In this document: positions 7,548-15,582 of the stretch, piece after piece | Layout of the letters: each line of letters opens with the position of its first letter | Numbering within the stretch: the first letter of the stretch is position 1 | From: Saccharopolyspora oryzae | Lineage (GTDB): Bacteria; Actinomycetota; Actinomycetes; Mycobacteriales; Pseudonocardiaceae | DNA length: 48,607 nt | Assembly (NCBI RefSeq): GCF_027853915.1 | Contig: NZ_JAQGLA010000057.1 | Location: forward strand, 1 to 48,607 | Direction: 5' to 3' | The notes under the pieces: model-generated | Seen by the model: only the letters and a program-made list of their open reading frames with translations | Database searches by the model: none | What the model was told of the DNA's origin: nothing | Made by a program: the position numbers and the translations under genes

Positions 7548-8840
7548 TCAGCTGGCAGCCGACACAGGTTGCGCGCCGGGCGAGGTCAAGCGCCGAGCGC
7601 GTTGCAGCGAAGCGAGTCCGGCTGCGCACAGCAAGCCGATGCCGAACATGGCCACCCAGGGCAGCGCGGGCATTCCCGCCGACCGGGCGAGGTCGAGCAC
7701 GCTCCCGGTCGCGAGGTTGCCGATCATGATCCCGACCCCGCAAACGGTGTTGTACAGGCCGTAGTGCGTCGCGACGATCTTGTTCTCGGACAGGGTCACG
7801 ATGGTGTCCATCTCGAACGGGAAGACGATCACCTGCGCCAGTCCGATCAGCGCGGCGGACAGGACCAGCGGAACGGCCCGCAGCACGACCTCCGTCACCG
7901 AAGTGCTGCCGGTCGCGGCCGGTAGTGCGGCGGTGAGCAGCGGTGGGATGAACGCCGTGCCCATCACCAGCAGTCCGACCACGAGGCACACCCCGGGTTC
8001 CCAGCGCTGCTTGCACCAGGCGGTGATGCGCATCTGCCCGGCGATGGCCAGCAGTCCCGACACCGCGAAGAGCGACGCGACCGTCGCGGTTCCGGCCAGA
8101 CCGTCGCCGGCGAGCCGTTGGGCCTCCAGGGGCAGCGCCAGGTAGACCTGGAACGACAGCACGTAGGTGCCGATCATCGCGATGGAGAACAGGACGAAGG
8201 ACCGGTTGGCCAGCACCGTCCGCCAGTCCGCGAGGACCGAGCGCTCAGCGGTCGCCTCGCGCGCCGCCTTGCGCTGCGGCAGGGCCCGGACCTGCAGCAC
8301 GGTCAGCGCGGCGAAGACCGCCGCGGCGGTGAAGCACGTCGCCTGGAACGCGATACCGGTCAGCGCCATGCCGACCAGCGGGCCGAGCAGGATTCCCGAC
8401 TGGTAGAAGATGTTGAACAGCGCGAACGCTTCCACCCGCCGCTCTCCGGATTCCTGCGACAGGTATGCGCGAACGGCCGGGTTGAACAGCGCGCCGGCGA
8501 ATCCCGTCGCGGCCGAGGCGAGCAGGAGCGCCGGTACGGAATCCACCACTCCGAGCAGCGCGAAGCCCCCGGTCCGCAACAAGCAGCCCGCGATGATGAG
8601 CGGCTTGTACCCGAGCCGGTCCGCGAGCGTCCCGCCGATGAGGAACATGCCCTGCTGCGTGAAGTTCCGGACCCCCAGGACGAGGCCCACGATCCACGTC
8701 GCCAGCCCCAGGCCGTCCGACAGGTGCGCGGCCAGGTAGGGGATGAGCATGTAGAAGCCCAGGTTGATGGTGAACTGGTTGATCACCAGCAGCTGCACGG
8801 TCCGGTTGAACGACCGGAACTGCTTGAACGTCTGGATCAA
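7548..8840 (-). CDS. MFS transporter (drug/metabolite exporter type)
   Basis: Major facilitator protein of about 430 residues with 12 predicted hydrophobic segments. The loop between TM2 and TM3 reads [12 protein letters not shown], a match to the MFS signature G-x-x-x-D-R-x-G-x-K/R. I place the start at the TTG at 8840, because the TGA of the upstream PLP-enzyme gene overlaps it (TTGA) and a GGGAGG site lies 9 bp upstream. The frame is open far upstream, but only as the antisense-like shadow of the PLP gene. Tight coupling to a cysteine-synthase-fold enzyme suggests that it exports that enzyme's product or a related amino acid (inference). Confidence 0.85.
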   Translation of the reverse strand: MIQTFKQFRSFNRTVQLLVINQFTINLGFYMLIPYLAAHLSDGLGLATWIVGLVLGVRNFTQQGMFLIGGTLADRLGYKPLIIAGCLLRTGGFALLGVVDSVPALLLASAATGFAGALFNPAVRAYLSQESGERRVEAFALFNIFYQSGILLGPLVGMALTGIAFQATCFTAAAVFAALTVLQVRALPQRKAAREATAERSVLADWRTVLANRSFVLFSIAMIGTYVLSFQVYLALPLEAQRLAGDGLAGTATVASLFAVSGLLAIAGQMRITAWCKQRWEPGVCLVVGLLVMGTAFIPPLLTAALPAATGSTSVTEVVLRAVPLVLSAALIGLAQVIVFPFEMDTIVTLSENKIVATHYGLYNTVCGVGIMIGNLATGSVLDLARSAGMPALPWVAMFGIGLLCAAGLASLQRARRLTSPGAQPVSAAS

Positions 8841-9985
8841 CGCGGCTCGCCTCCCACTGTCGCCAAGGAGCCCGGAGCGGCCGGATCGACCACGTCGCCG
8901 CACCGCGTCCAGCGGTCGACCTCGCGTTCCTGCGGGTGGGCCAGCACGTCCGGGTTCTCCGGCGGGGCCGAGCCCAGCAGGTCGTGCTGGTGGCAGTACT
9001 CGTCGTTGTACACGGTGTCGAAGTAGCGCTGGGGGCCGTCGGGGAAGATCGCGGCGACGCGGGTGTTCGGCCCCTCGACGCGGGCGGCCCAGCCGGCGAC
9101 CAGGCCGACCGCGCCGACGCTCCAGCCGCCGCTGGCGTAGGTCGTGGTGGCCAGCTGCCGCGCCGACCAGACCGCCTCGGCGGGCCCGACCCAGTGCACC
9201 TCGTCGAACGCCGAGTACTCGATGTTGCGCGGGTAGATGCTCGACCCGAGGCCGCGCATGATCCGCTGCCGCGCGGGCTGGCCGAAGATCGTGGATCCGA
9301 TCGCGTCGACCCCGATGAGCCGCAGCTCGGGGAAGAAGGTGCGCAGCACCCGGGCCACGCCGGCCGAGTGGCCGCCGGTGCCCACCGAGCACACGAGGAC
9401 GTCGATGCTGCGCAGCTGCGCGACGAGTTCCAGCGCCAGCGGCGTGTACCCGGCGACGTTGTCGGGGTTGTTGTACTGGTCCGGGCAGAAGGATCCCGGG
9501 GTGGCCGCCATGTGCTCGGCGACCCGGTCGCGACGTGCCTGCTGCCAACCACCGCTCGGGTGGGGGCTGGTGACCACGTCCACGCGCGCCCCGAACGCCC
9601 GGAGCATCCGGTGCATCATCGGTTCCAGACCGGGGTCGGTCACCAGCGTCACCGGGTGCCCGTAGTTGATCCCGGCGAGCGCGAGTCCCAGGCCCAGCGT
9701 GCCGCTGGTCGACTCGACGATCGTGCCGCCGGGCTCGAGCTCGCCGCGCTGCCGCGCGCGTTCGATCATGTGCAGCGCGGGCCGGTCCTTCATGCCGCCC
9801 GGGTTGTGTCCTTCGAGCTTGGCCCAGAACCCGGTGCCGGGACCGTTGAACGGCTGGTCGATCCACAGGACAGGAGTGCTGCCGACGGTGGTGTCGATGG
9901 CGTGGTTGTGCGGAGTTAAAGCAGCAGATCCCGCTGGGGCACCGAGCCGGTTGCCGAATCCGGTGCGGGGGAGGAGTCCTTGCAT
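8837..9985 (-). CDS. Cysteine-synthase-family PLP enzyme
   Basis: Fold-type II PLP enzyme of 382 residues (O-acetylserine sulfhydrylase, cystathionine beta-synthase and SbnA relatives), catalysing beta-replacement on an activated serine-like substrate. The Schiff-base lysine is K66 in [10 protein letters not shown], the substrate loop is STSGT at 92-96, and the PLP-phosphate loop is the glycine-rich GTGGHSAG. The C-terminal 60 residues extend beyond a typical CysK. The ATG at 9985 follows a CGAGGA site; a GTG at 9988 is an alternative. It overlaps the MFS start by four bases (TTGA). No sulphur-assimilation gene is nearby, so a non-protein amino acid product is as likely as cysteine. Confidence 0.87.
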   Translation of the reverse strand: MQGLLPRTGFGNRLGAPAGSAALTPHNHAIDTTVGSTPVLWIDQPFNGPGTGFWAKLEGHNPGGMKDRPALHMIERARQRGELEPGGTIVESTSGTLGLGLALAGINYGHPVTLVTDPGLEPMMHRMLRAFGARVDVVTSPHPSGGWQQARRDRVAEHMAATPGSFCPDQYNNPDNVAGYTPLALELVAQLRSIDVLVCSVGTGGHSAGVARVLRTFFPELRLIGVDAIGSTIFGQPARQRIMRGLGSSIYPRNIEYSAFDEVHWVGPAEAVWSARQLATTTYASGGWSVGAVGLVAGWAARVEGPNTRVAAIFPDGPQRYFDTVYNDEYCHQHDLLGSAPPENPDVLAHPQEREVDRWTRCGDVVDPAAPGSLATVGGEPR

Positions 9986-10102
9986 CACGTTCCTCGTGGT
10001 TCGCGCAGGTGGGTGGAATCGGGCGCGCTGGTCCGGGCGGTCGGAGGTCGACCGCCGGGGAGCAGTGCGGCGATTGCGATCAGGAGCGGGTGCGAGGACT
10101 GA

Positions 10103-10492
10103 TCAGGTTCGCCAGACGCACGTCAAGCTCAGGATCTCGCGTCCTGGCGTGGAAAACGCTGGGCTCGGCCGGACGACTGCGGAGCTGGTGCGGTGGAACG
10201 CGGCCGGGATTCCGTCCGCTGCGGCGTCCGGCGCGGACGATCCGGTATCCACAGTGGACGTGACGTCCCGCGTCGAGGCGACGCAGTGGGTGTCGCTCGG
10301 TCCGTGGTCCGGGTACTCCGGCTGTTCGTCGTCGCCGGTCCCGCACGATTGCGAGTAGGTGCTGGATGCGCAGGGGGTGGGCGCTCCGACCAGGGTGTGC
10401 GCTGCGCAGACGACGCCCAGCGTCGTCAGGACGACGCAGAGGAGCGAGAGCCGCAGAATGCGGATGGTGGGCAGTCGATCGCGCACGGTCAC
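10103..10492 (-). CDS. Small secreted Cys-containing protein, unknown function
   Basis: Up to 129 residues with a short basic N terminus, a hydrophobic signal-like segment (LRLSLLCVVLTTLGVVCAA) and a polar exported part holding scattered Cys and His (TPCASSTYSQSC, DTHC, LTCVW). GC at third codon positions is high throughout, supporting a real gene. Two in-frame GTG codons (10492 and 10486) are candidate starts. A TACGAT box ends 7 nt before the second, which would suit a leaderless transcript. It lies downstream of two ACTA-N7-TAGT dyads shared with the BlaI and NlpC/P60 genes and may belong to the same envelope-stress regulon. I do not recognise the family. Confidence 0.6.
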   Translation of the reverse strand: MTVRDRLPTIRILRLSLLCVVLTTLGVVCAAHTLVGAPTPCASSTYSQSCGTGDDEQPEYPDHGPSDTHCVASTRDVTSTVDTGSSAPDAAADGIPAAFHRTSSAVVRPSPAFSTPGREILSLTCVWRT

Positions 10493-10620
10493 GATCGTAC
10501 GCGAGCCCGGCGCGCCGGACCGCAGCGGTCCGGAGCTTGTCTTCCTTCGTGTACTGAATTGTCATTGTGCGGCAATGCCTTTGGGTGAAACCCGTCATGT
10601 GCCGCACGCAGAGTCGCCAA

Positions 10621-10637
10621 TACTACCTGGCTTAGTA
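10621..10637. promoter_or_regulatory. BlaI-type operator D
   Basis: TACTA-N7-TAGTA dyad (TACTACCTGGCTTAGTA). It has the same spacing as three other sites in the window and lies upstream of the small secreted protein gene and downstream of the M56 gene. Confidence 0.6.
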
Positions 10638-10672
10638 GCTCGTTCGGGTGAGCTGATCGGATGTTGGGTAGT

Positions 10673-10687
10673 ACTAGATCGGCTAGT
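10673..10687. promoter_or_regulatory. BlaI-type operator C
   Basis: ACTAG-N5-CTAGT perfect dyad (ACTAGATCGGCTAGT), 36 bp from operator D, in the 211-bp gap between the M56 gene and the small secreted protein gene. Both sites sit well upstream of the small gene, so its promoter is probably near them with a leader, or the regulator acts on a transcript start in this gap. Confidence 0.6.
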
Positions 10688-10703
10688 GGATCAGGCGGCG
10701 GGA

Positions 10704-11672
10704 TCAGACCCCGAGGACGAACGGGCAGGAAGCCATCGCCAGCACGGGTACGAGGGCGATTCCGGCGACCGTCGGCAGTGTGGCCGCGGTCAGTCCCACC
10801 ACGCCGGAGGCCAGGGCCCGCTTGGCCTTGCCCGGTGCCGCCGTCAGCCCGTTCAAGTGGTGGAGCCGGAGGTCGACGGCGCTGTGGGCCATGCCCAGCG
10901 CATCGGCGGGCACGGGGCCGCCGCCGTGGACGTCGGACATGCGCAGCAGTGCCGAGCGCACTGCGCCTGGGCCGTGCAAGTGCGCGGCGGAGCGGTCGGC
11001 GGCCAGCTCGACGGCGGTCCGCACCAGCTCCGGGGAGCGGCGCATCAGCGGGAGCCACGGCGCCGATCGGGACAGCGCTTCGGCCAGCCCGACCAGGAGG
11101 TGGTGGCGTCCGCGCAGGTGGGCGCGTTCGTGCTCGAGCACTGCGGCGGCATCGGCGCCGAGCTGGTCCCGGACCCCGTCGGTGGCGACCACGAACCCCG
11201 GCGTGCCGGCCACGCTGTAGGCCATCGGTTTGGGGTGCGGCAGCCACATGATGGGGAAAGCACCGGACTCCCGGCGTGCTGCGATGTGCAAGAGCTCGAG
11301 CTGGCGGCGGTGCGCGCGGCGCTGGTGCCGGGCATGCCGCAGCAGTCCGATGCTCACTCGGGACGACAGGCCCGCGATCGCGGTGAGCAGCAGCAGGCCT
11401 GCGGCCAGGTGGAGCTGCGGGGTGGAGCCGTGCTGCAGGGCGGTCCAGCAGTGGTGGAGCAGCTCGACGAGCAGCGGTGCGGGCCCGTGGGCCGGCAGCA
11501 CGGCGATCGTCAGCGCTGCCGTCACGGTGGCGAAGGTGGTGGCGATCAGGGCACCCCACGTCATGAGCACGAGCTGTGGGTCCACCCGGCGCCGCAGCAT
11601 CCGGTTCAGGACGGCGGGGGCGCACCCGGCGACGACCGCCACGCCGAGCAGCAGTGCGATGGCGAGGATCAT
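10704..11672 (-). CDS. M56-family membrane metalloprotease (BlaR1/MecR1-type, no sensor domain)
   Basis: Integral membrane zinc protease of 322 residues, related to the protease part of BlaR1/MecR1. The HExxH zinc site is HERAH at residues 181-185, preceded by two or three transmembrane segments and followed by a C-terminal hydrophobic segment. There is no extracellular penicillin-binding sensor domain, so whatever signal it senses is not through a BlaR-style beta-lactam receptor. It overlaps the upstream BlaI gene by four bases (ATGA). By analogy it should trigger inactivation of the partner BlaI repressor (family knowledge applied by inference). Confidence 0.9.
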   Translation of the reverse strand: MILAIALLLGVAVVAGCAPAVLNRMLRRRVDPQLVLMTWGALIATTFATVTAALTIAVLPAHGPAPLLVELLHHCWTALQHGSTPQLHLAAGLLLLTAIAGLSSRVSIGLLRHARHQRRAHRRQLELLHIAARRESGAFPIMWLPHPKPMAYSVAGTPGFVVATDGVRDQLGADAAAVLEHERAHLRGRHHLLVGLAEALSRSAPWLPLMRRSPELVRTAVELAADRSAAHLHGPGAVRSALLRMSDVHGGGPVPADALGMAHSAVDLRLHHLNGLTAAPGKAKRALASGVVGLTAATLPTVAGIALVPVLAMASCPFVLGV

Positions 11673-12028
11673 CGCCGGGGCCGTCGACGGAGCCCGCGGC
11701 GCAGCGCGGCGGTCTCGTCGTCCGAGGCCGACTGCGCGAAGTGGAGCAGGACGGCCTCGGGGTCACCGCTGGAGTCGAGCAGCTCGCGCAGCACGCGGGA
11801 AGCGGCTTCCTCCCGGGTTTCGGTGGGCGTGTAGAGGTACGCGCGGTTCTGCAGTTCGCGGTCGACCCAGTTCTTGCGGTAGAGGTTGTCCAGGACCGTC
11901 ATCACGGTCGTGTAAGCGAGATCGCGCGTTTCGTTGAGCTTCGCGAGGACTTCGCGAACGGTCATCGGCGTGGCCGACGTCCACAGCACGTCCATCACGC
12001 CGTCTTCGAGTTCTCCCAAGCCCTGCAT
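11669..12028 (-). CDS. BlaI/MecI/CopY-family repressor
   Basis: Winged-helix repressor of 119 residues, the usual BlaI length: an N-terminal DNA-binding domain (GELEDGVMDVLWTSATPMTV, then AYTTVMTVLDNLYRKNWV) and a C-terminal dimerisation helix pair. Start ATG 12028 follows a GGGAGGTGG site; the frame is open to 12226 but that extension has no ribosome-binding site. It is coupled to the M56 protease and divergent from the NlpC/P60 gene. The intergenic region has two ACTA-N7-TAGT dyads, so it probably represses both itself and the cell-wall hydrolase. Confidence 0.93.
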   Translation of the reverse strand: MQGLGELEDGVMDVLWTSATPMTVREVLAKLNETRDLAYTTVMTVLDNLYRKNWVDRELQNRAYLYTPTETREEAASRVLRELLDSSGDPEAVLLHFAQSASDDETAALRRGLRRRPRR

Positions 12029-12206
12029 GCCACCTCCCGCTTTCGCGGTGTCGAGGATACCGGGTTCGGCCGACGGGATCCCTCGTCCGGTCCGGGTGGC
12101 TGCGGTGGAGCGGGATGCGGACCGGCCTTCCCCCGGGGGGGTGTAGGGCGGGGAGGGCCGGTCCGCGCCTGATGGCCGCCAGAGCTTCGAATCCGACGAC
12201 AGGCCA

Positions 12207-12221
12207 ACTATGACAGATAGT
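12207..12221. promoter_or_regulatory. BlaI-type operator A
   Basis: ACTAT-N5-ATAGT perfect dyad (ACTATGACAGATAGT), 179 bp upstream of the blaI start. Same ACTA-N7-TAGT geometry as the other three sites. Confidence 0.65.
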
Positions 12222-12293
12222 AGCAATATTTGGCAACGCGATCGACGTGAAGTTCTTGGTGGGCAACGAAAATATATAAACCTCGTCGCTTAG

Positions 12294-12310
12294 TACTAGG
12301 GCACCTAGTA
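12294..12310. promoter_or_regulatory. BlaI-type operator B
   Basis: Perfect 7-bp-arm palindrome TACTAGG-GCA-CCTAGTA, the best of the four sites, placed about 13 bp downstream of an AT-rich -10-like patch and 100 bp before the NlpC/P60 start codon. A repressor bound here would block transcription of the hydrolase gene. Confidence 0.7.
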
Positions 12311-12411
12311 GACAAGATTCCGGCTTTCGAGTAGCTTCCGGGCGGCTAGTTCGCAAGCCGGGATCGGCCCGCTGCCGGGCGCCCGGCAAGTGCAGAGGAG
12401 AAGTTCGAGAC

Positions 12412-13452
12412 GTGGGCTTACAACGCCTCAAGCGATCCGTGGAGGTGGCGCTCGCGGCTTCGGCCGTCGCCGTGGTGGCCGGGACCCTCGCGGTGCCCGC
12501 AGGCGCGCAGCCATCCGACCCGGTCAAGGAGTACCAGGAGCTCGGTGCTGAGGCCGCGAAGGCGGAAGAGGACCTCACCGAAGCCGAGATGGCCCACGAC
12601 GCCAACCAGGCGGAGCTGGACCGCGCGAAGGAATCGGTCGCGCAGGCCAGGCGGATCGAAGACGGAGCGCTGCGGGAGCAGGAAGAGCTGCGCGGCGAGA
12701 TCGATCGGCTCGCCGGATCGGCGTGCCGCGGCGCTCGGGTGGACGAGTTCACCGCCGCGCTGACCAGCAACGGTCCGGACGAATTCCTCGAGCGGGCAAC
12801 CATGCTCGGCGCGCTAGCGGACAACAACGCGAAGGTCCTCGCCGGCTACAACGAGGCGCTCGCGCGGGCGCGCAGCTCCCGCGAGCAGGCGCAGGAGTCG
12901 GAACTCCGCGCCCAGCAGGCGACCGACGAAGCGGCGCGGCTGCTCGACGAGGTCCAGCGGCGCAAGGACGATCTCGACGAGCGCATCGGCGAGGTCCGGC
13001 AGGCGCTCGGCGAACTCGGCGATTCGGACCGGGAGCGCTTGCAGGGTCCGGTCGACACGGGCGCGTACCTCGGCCCGCCGGGCGCGGCGAACACCGCGCT
13101 GCAGGCGGCTCTGTCCAAACGGGGCTCGGAGTACGAGTGGGGCTCGAAGGGGCCGACGACCTTCGACTGCTCGGGCCTGACCCAGTGGGCCTACAAGCAG
13201 GCGGGCATCTCGATCCCGCCGAGCAGCCGGACGCAGTGGACGGCCGGGAGGCCGGTGTCGAGGAGCCAGCTGCAGCCCGGCGACCTCGTCTTCTACGACG
13301 ACGGATCCGGGGATCCGTCGACCATCCACCACGTGGCGATGTACGTGGGCGGCGGCAAGGTCGTGGACGCGCCCACCGAGGGGCAGCTCGTCGACGTGCG
13401 CTCGGTCGAGGGCGACGGTCACTACATCGGTGCGCGCCGGATCGCCGGCTGA
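12412..13452 (+). CDS. NlpC/P60 peptidoglycan endopeptidase (RipA-like)
   Basis: Secreted D,L-endopeptidase of 346 residues that cuts peptide stems in peptidoglycan. A signal peptide (about 1-32, ending AVPAGA) leads into a long charged coiled coil (about 37-210) and then a C-terminal NlpC/P60 domain (about 225-346). The catalytic Cys is C253 in TTFDCSGLTQWAYKQ, and the partner His lies in IHHVAMYVG at 306-307. GTG 12412 is the start, with AGGAGAAG about 9 bp upstream. Coiled-coil plus NlpC/P60 is the layout of actinobacterial cell-separation hydrolases, where the coil restrains the enzyme. Context places it under the divergent BlaI repressor. Confidence 0.93.
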   Translation: MGLQRLKRSVEVALAASAVAVVAGTLAVPAGAQPSDPVKEYQELGAEAAKAEEDLTEAEMAHDANQAELDRAKESVAQARRIEDGALREQEELRGEIDRLAGSACRGARVDEFTAALTSNGPDEFLERATMLGALADNNAKVLAGYNEALARARSSREQAQESELRAQQATDEAARLLDEVQRRKDDLDERIGEVRQALGELGDSDRERLQGPVDTGAYLGPPGAANTALQAALSKRGSEYEWGSKGPTTFDCSGLTQWAYKQAGISIPPSSRTQWTAGRPVSRSQLQPGDLVFYDDGSGDPSTIHHVAMYVGGGKVVDAPTEGQLVDVRSVEGDGHYIGARRIAG

Positions 13453-13464
13453 GCCCGCAGGTGG

Positions 13465-13520
13465 TTGCGCAGGGGGAGTGCCCGCGCTAATGTCCTGAAC
13501 GTGTTCAGTGAACATGTTCA
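13465..13520 (+). promoter_or_regulatory. Leaderless promoter with overlapping palindromic operators for the TetR gene
   Basis: TTGCGC (13465-13470), a 17-bp spacer and TAATGT (13488-13493) form a promoter whose expected start is the GTG at 13501, seven bases past the -10. Two overlapping palindromes cover the start: CTGAACGTGTTCAG (13495-13508) and TGAACATGTTCA (13509-13520). They are probably the autoregulatory operator of the TetR protein encoded here. Confidence 0.7.
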
Positions 13521-14100
13521 GTCACGTGCGGAGAAGCGCGAGGTGACGCGGCAGAAGGTGCTGACCGCGGCCGAGCGCCTGTTCCGCGACCAGGGGTTCG
13601 GGGCCACGACGGTCCGCAAGATCGCGGCCGAGGCCGGGGTCAGCTCCGGGACGGTGATGTCGGTCGGGGACAAGGACGCGCTCCTCGTCGCGATCTTCGA
13701 CATCTGGATCGACGCGGTCCACCGCGCGAGGGCGGACGAGCCGGCCACGGCCGAGCCGACGTCCGCGGTGGACGGCGTCGTGGCCCTGATCGAGCCCTTC
13801 GTCCGGTACTTCATGCTCGACGTGGAGCTCTCGCGCGAGTACGCGGCGATCGTCGTGCGCGGAGTGCACGAGTCGGAGATCTTCCGCAAGCTCGCGCAGT
13901 CCCTGATCGACGAGATCGCCGGCGCGCTCGCGGGTGCGGGTCTGGACGAAGCCGAATCCGGCCGCGGTGCGCGCGTCGTCTACTTCGCGTACCTCGGCAT
14001 TCTCATGACCGTCGCGCACGGAACCCTCCGGGAATCGGACGCGATCGACCAGCTGCGCGAGGTGATCGGGTTCGTGATCACCGGAGGAGGACAGCAATGA
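13501..14100 (+). CDS. TetR-family transcriptional repressor
   Basis: Repressor of 199 residues with the usual N-terminal TetR helix-turn-helix (EKREVTRQKVLTAAERLFRD, FGATTVRKIAAEAGVSSGTV). The frame is open 12 codons upstream, but the GTG at 13501 fits a leaderless promoter and gives a normal N terminus. The C-terminal ligand domain (about 60-199) is variable and does not reveal the inducer. It overlaps the DoxX gene by four bases (ATGA), so the pair is an operon controlled by the palindromes at the transcript start. Confidence 0.9.
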   Translation: MFSEHVQSRAEKREVTRQKVLTAAERLFRDQGFGATTVRKIAAEAGVSSGTVMSVGDKDALLVAIFDIWIDAVHRARADEPATAEPTSAVDGVVALIEPFVRYFMLDVELSREYAAIVVRGVHESEIFRKLAQSLIDEIAGALAGAGLDEAESGRGARVVYFAYLGILMTVAHGTLRESDAIDQLREVIGFVITGGGQQ

Positions 14101-14456
14101 CCGGCTTGCCCCACACCTGGTGGCCGACCGCGCTTCTGGCGCTCGTGCTCCTCGGCGACGCGGTGATGTCGCTGAAGCCACCGGTCTTCATCCAGCGCTG
14201 CCTGGAAGGGGTCAACCTCCCGCGGGACTGGTGGTGGATCCTCATCGCGGTGAAACTCCTGGCAACGGCGGGTCTGCTGGTCGGCCTCAAGTACCCGGGC
14301 ATCGCCTTCGCCACGAACGCCGCGGTGATCGCCTACTTCGTCTGCGCGGTCTACGCCCACATCCGAGCCCAGTTCCTGAAGCAGGAGTTCTGGCTCAACT
14401 GCCTGGGAATGCTGACCTTCTCAACAGCGGTCCTGGTCTTCTCCTACGCGGTGTAG
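14097..14456 (+). CDS. DoxX-family membrane protein
   Basis: Small integral membrane protein of 119 residues with four hydrophobic segments and conserved DoxX-type features: an early GDAVMSLKPP loop, KLLATAGLL and a C-terminal hydrophobic helix. DoxX proteins are poorly understood; some are linked to redox or membrane stress. It is translationally coupled to the TetR gene, which presumably controls it. No other partner is present, since the next gene has its own upstream gap. Confidence 0.85.
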   Translation: MTGLPHTWWPTALLALVLLGDAVMSLKPPVFIQRCLEGVNLPRDWWWILIAVKLLATAGLLVGLKYPGIAFATNAAVIAYFVCAVYAHIRAQFLKQEFWLNCLGMLTFSTAVLVFSYAV

Positions 14457-14477
14457 AGAGGGCGTTGTCAGTGGGAA

Positions 14478-15560
14478 ATGGCAGTGTCCGGTGACATGGA
14501 CGTTCCGGTGATCCGGCGCTCGTTGGCCCTGCACTCCCCACTGCGGCGCAAGCCGCACGACCTGCTGCGTCAATGGATCGATCTGGTCGGTCCCGAAACC
14601 TCGCCGGAAGAACCGGTGGCCGTCCTGGAAGAGCGGATGGCGGAGTTGTTCGGCGCACCGGCGGCGTTGTTCTTCCCCACTGGAACGATGGCTCAGCAGG
14701 TCGCGTTGCGGATGCATGCCGAGCGCCGGGGGCGGTGGACCTTCGCGGGACATCCGCACGTGCACCTCGACAACTGGGAGCTGCAGGGATACAACGCCGT
14801 CCACGGTCTGCGCTTCCACGCTGCTTGTGATCGGAACCAGCTGATGACCACGGCTGATCTGGATGCGATCGGTGAACCGCTGGCCGCGGTCGTGTGGGAG
14901 TTGCCGCAGCGGGATCTCGGCGGACTGCTGCCCGAGTGGGCGCAGCTGCGCGAGCAGGTCGAACTGGCCCGTTCGCGCGGGGCGGCCGCACACCTCGACG
15001 GTGGCCGGATCTTCGAGGCGCAGCCGTACTACGACCGCCCCTACGCGCAGATCGCCGGGCTCTTCGACACCGCGTACGTATCGCTCTACAAAGGACTCGG
15101 AGGGGTCCGGGGTGCGGTGCTGGTCGGTGATGCGGAGATCATGGCGGAAGCCGCGGTGTGGCGGAAGCGCCTCGGTGGCGCTATCCCGGATGCGTGGCCG
15201 CTGGCACTGGGGGCTTTGGCGGGGTTGGACCGGCTCGTGCCGCGGATGTCCGAGTTCCGAGATCACGCGGTGGCGATCGCGGCCGAGCTCAACGCGGATG
15301 GGACCGTGCGCGCGTTCCCGGACCCGCCGCAGACCTCGTTGTTCCACGTTCACGTGCCTGCCGCGAAGGCCGCGGTCGAGCGGGCTGGGGCTCAGATGAT
15401 CGCCGAGCACGGCACGCAGCTGTTCTACAAGGTCCGTTCCTCACCGGACCCATCGCGGTGCGCCTTCGAGATCTCGGTCGGCGAGAACGCGATGGAGTTC
15501 AGTCCGGCGGAAGTCGTGGAGCTGGTGCGGGATCTGGTGGAGCGCGCGCAGGCCGGTTGA
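14478..15560 (+). CDS. Threonine-aldolase / beta-eliminating-lyase family PLP enzyme
   Basis: Fold-type I PLP enzyme of 360 residues related to low-specificity L-threonine aldolase, which splits beta-hydroxy amino acids to glycine and an aldehyde. The Schiff-base lysine is K205 in YVSLYKGLGG, and the PLP-nitrogen Asp is D174 in HLDGGRIFEA. FFPTGTMAQQVALRMHAE near residue 66 is the cofactor-phosphate region. The ATG at 14478 has only a weak GGGAA site; a second ATG at 14496 is possible. It is convergent with the methyltransferase gene and has no evident partner. Confidence 0.88.
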   Translation: MAVSGDMDVPVIRRSLALHSPLRRKPHDLLRQWIDLVGPETSPEEPVAVLEERMAELFGAPAALFFPTGTMAQQVALRMHAERRGRWTFAGHPHVHLDNWELQGYNAVHGLRFHAACDRNQLMTTADLDAIGEPLAAVVWELPQRDLGGLLPEWAQLREQVELARSRGAAAHLDGGRIFEAQPYYDRPYAQIAGLFDTAYVSLYKGLGGVRGAVLVGDAEIMAEAAVWRKRLGGAIPDAWPLALGALAGLDRLVPRMSEFRDHAVAIAAELNADGTVRAFPDPPQTSLFHVHVPAAKAAVERAGAQMIAEHGTQLFYKVRSSPDPSRCAFEISVGENAMEFSPAEVVELVRDLVERAQAG

Positions 15561-15582
15561 GCCGGGAGGTGAAATCGGCTGC

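Larger units (their letters stand above)
12029..12411. promoter_or_regulatory. Divergent control region blaI / NlpC-P60 gene
   Basis: This 383-bp region contains no convincing gene. It holds two dyads (described separately), an AT-rich patch AAAATATATAAAC at 12269-12281 suited to a -10 region, and a pyrimidine/G-rich stretch just upstream of blaI. The NlpC/P60 transcript would have a leader of about 100 nt ending in an AGGAGAAG ribosome-binding site. Confidence 0.6.

Noticed and set aside
10515..10533. CCGGACCGC-A-GCGGTCCGG palindrome as a terminator
   Set aside because: It lies upstream of the small secreted protein gene with no gene ending toward it on either strand within a sensible distance. 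It could be an operator, but there is no second copy.
10080..10607. An alternative minus-strand frame starting MTIQYTKEDKLRTAAVRR over the small secreted protein
   Set aside because: Only the first 30 codons look coding-like. The rest is Arg/His-rich shadow of the frame at 10103-10492. A frameshifted longer gene cannot be excluded but is not supported.
10704..12028. A beta-lactam resistance switch (blaR1-blaI)
   Set aside because: The M56 protein has no penicillin-binding sensor domain and there is no beta-lactamase gene. The nearest divergent gene is a peptidoglycan hydrolase.
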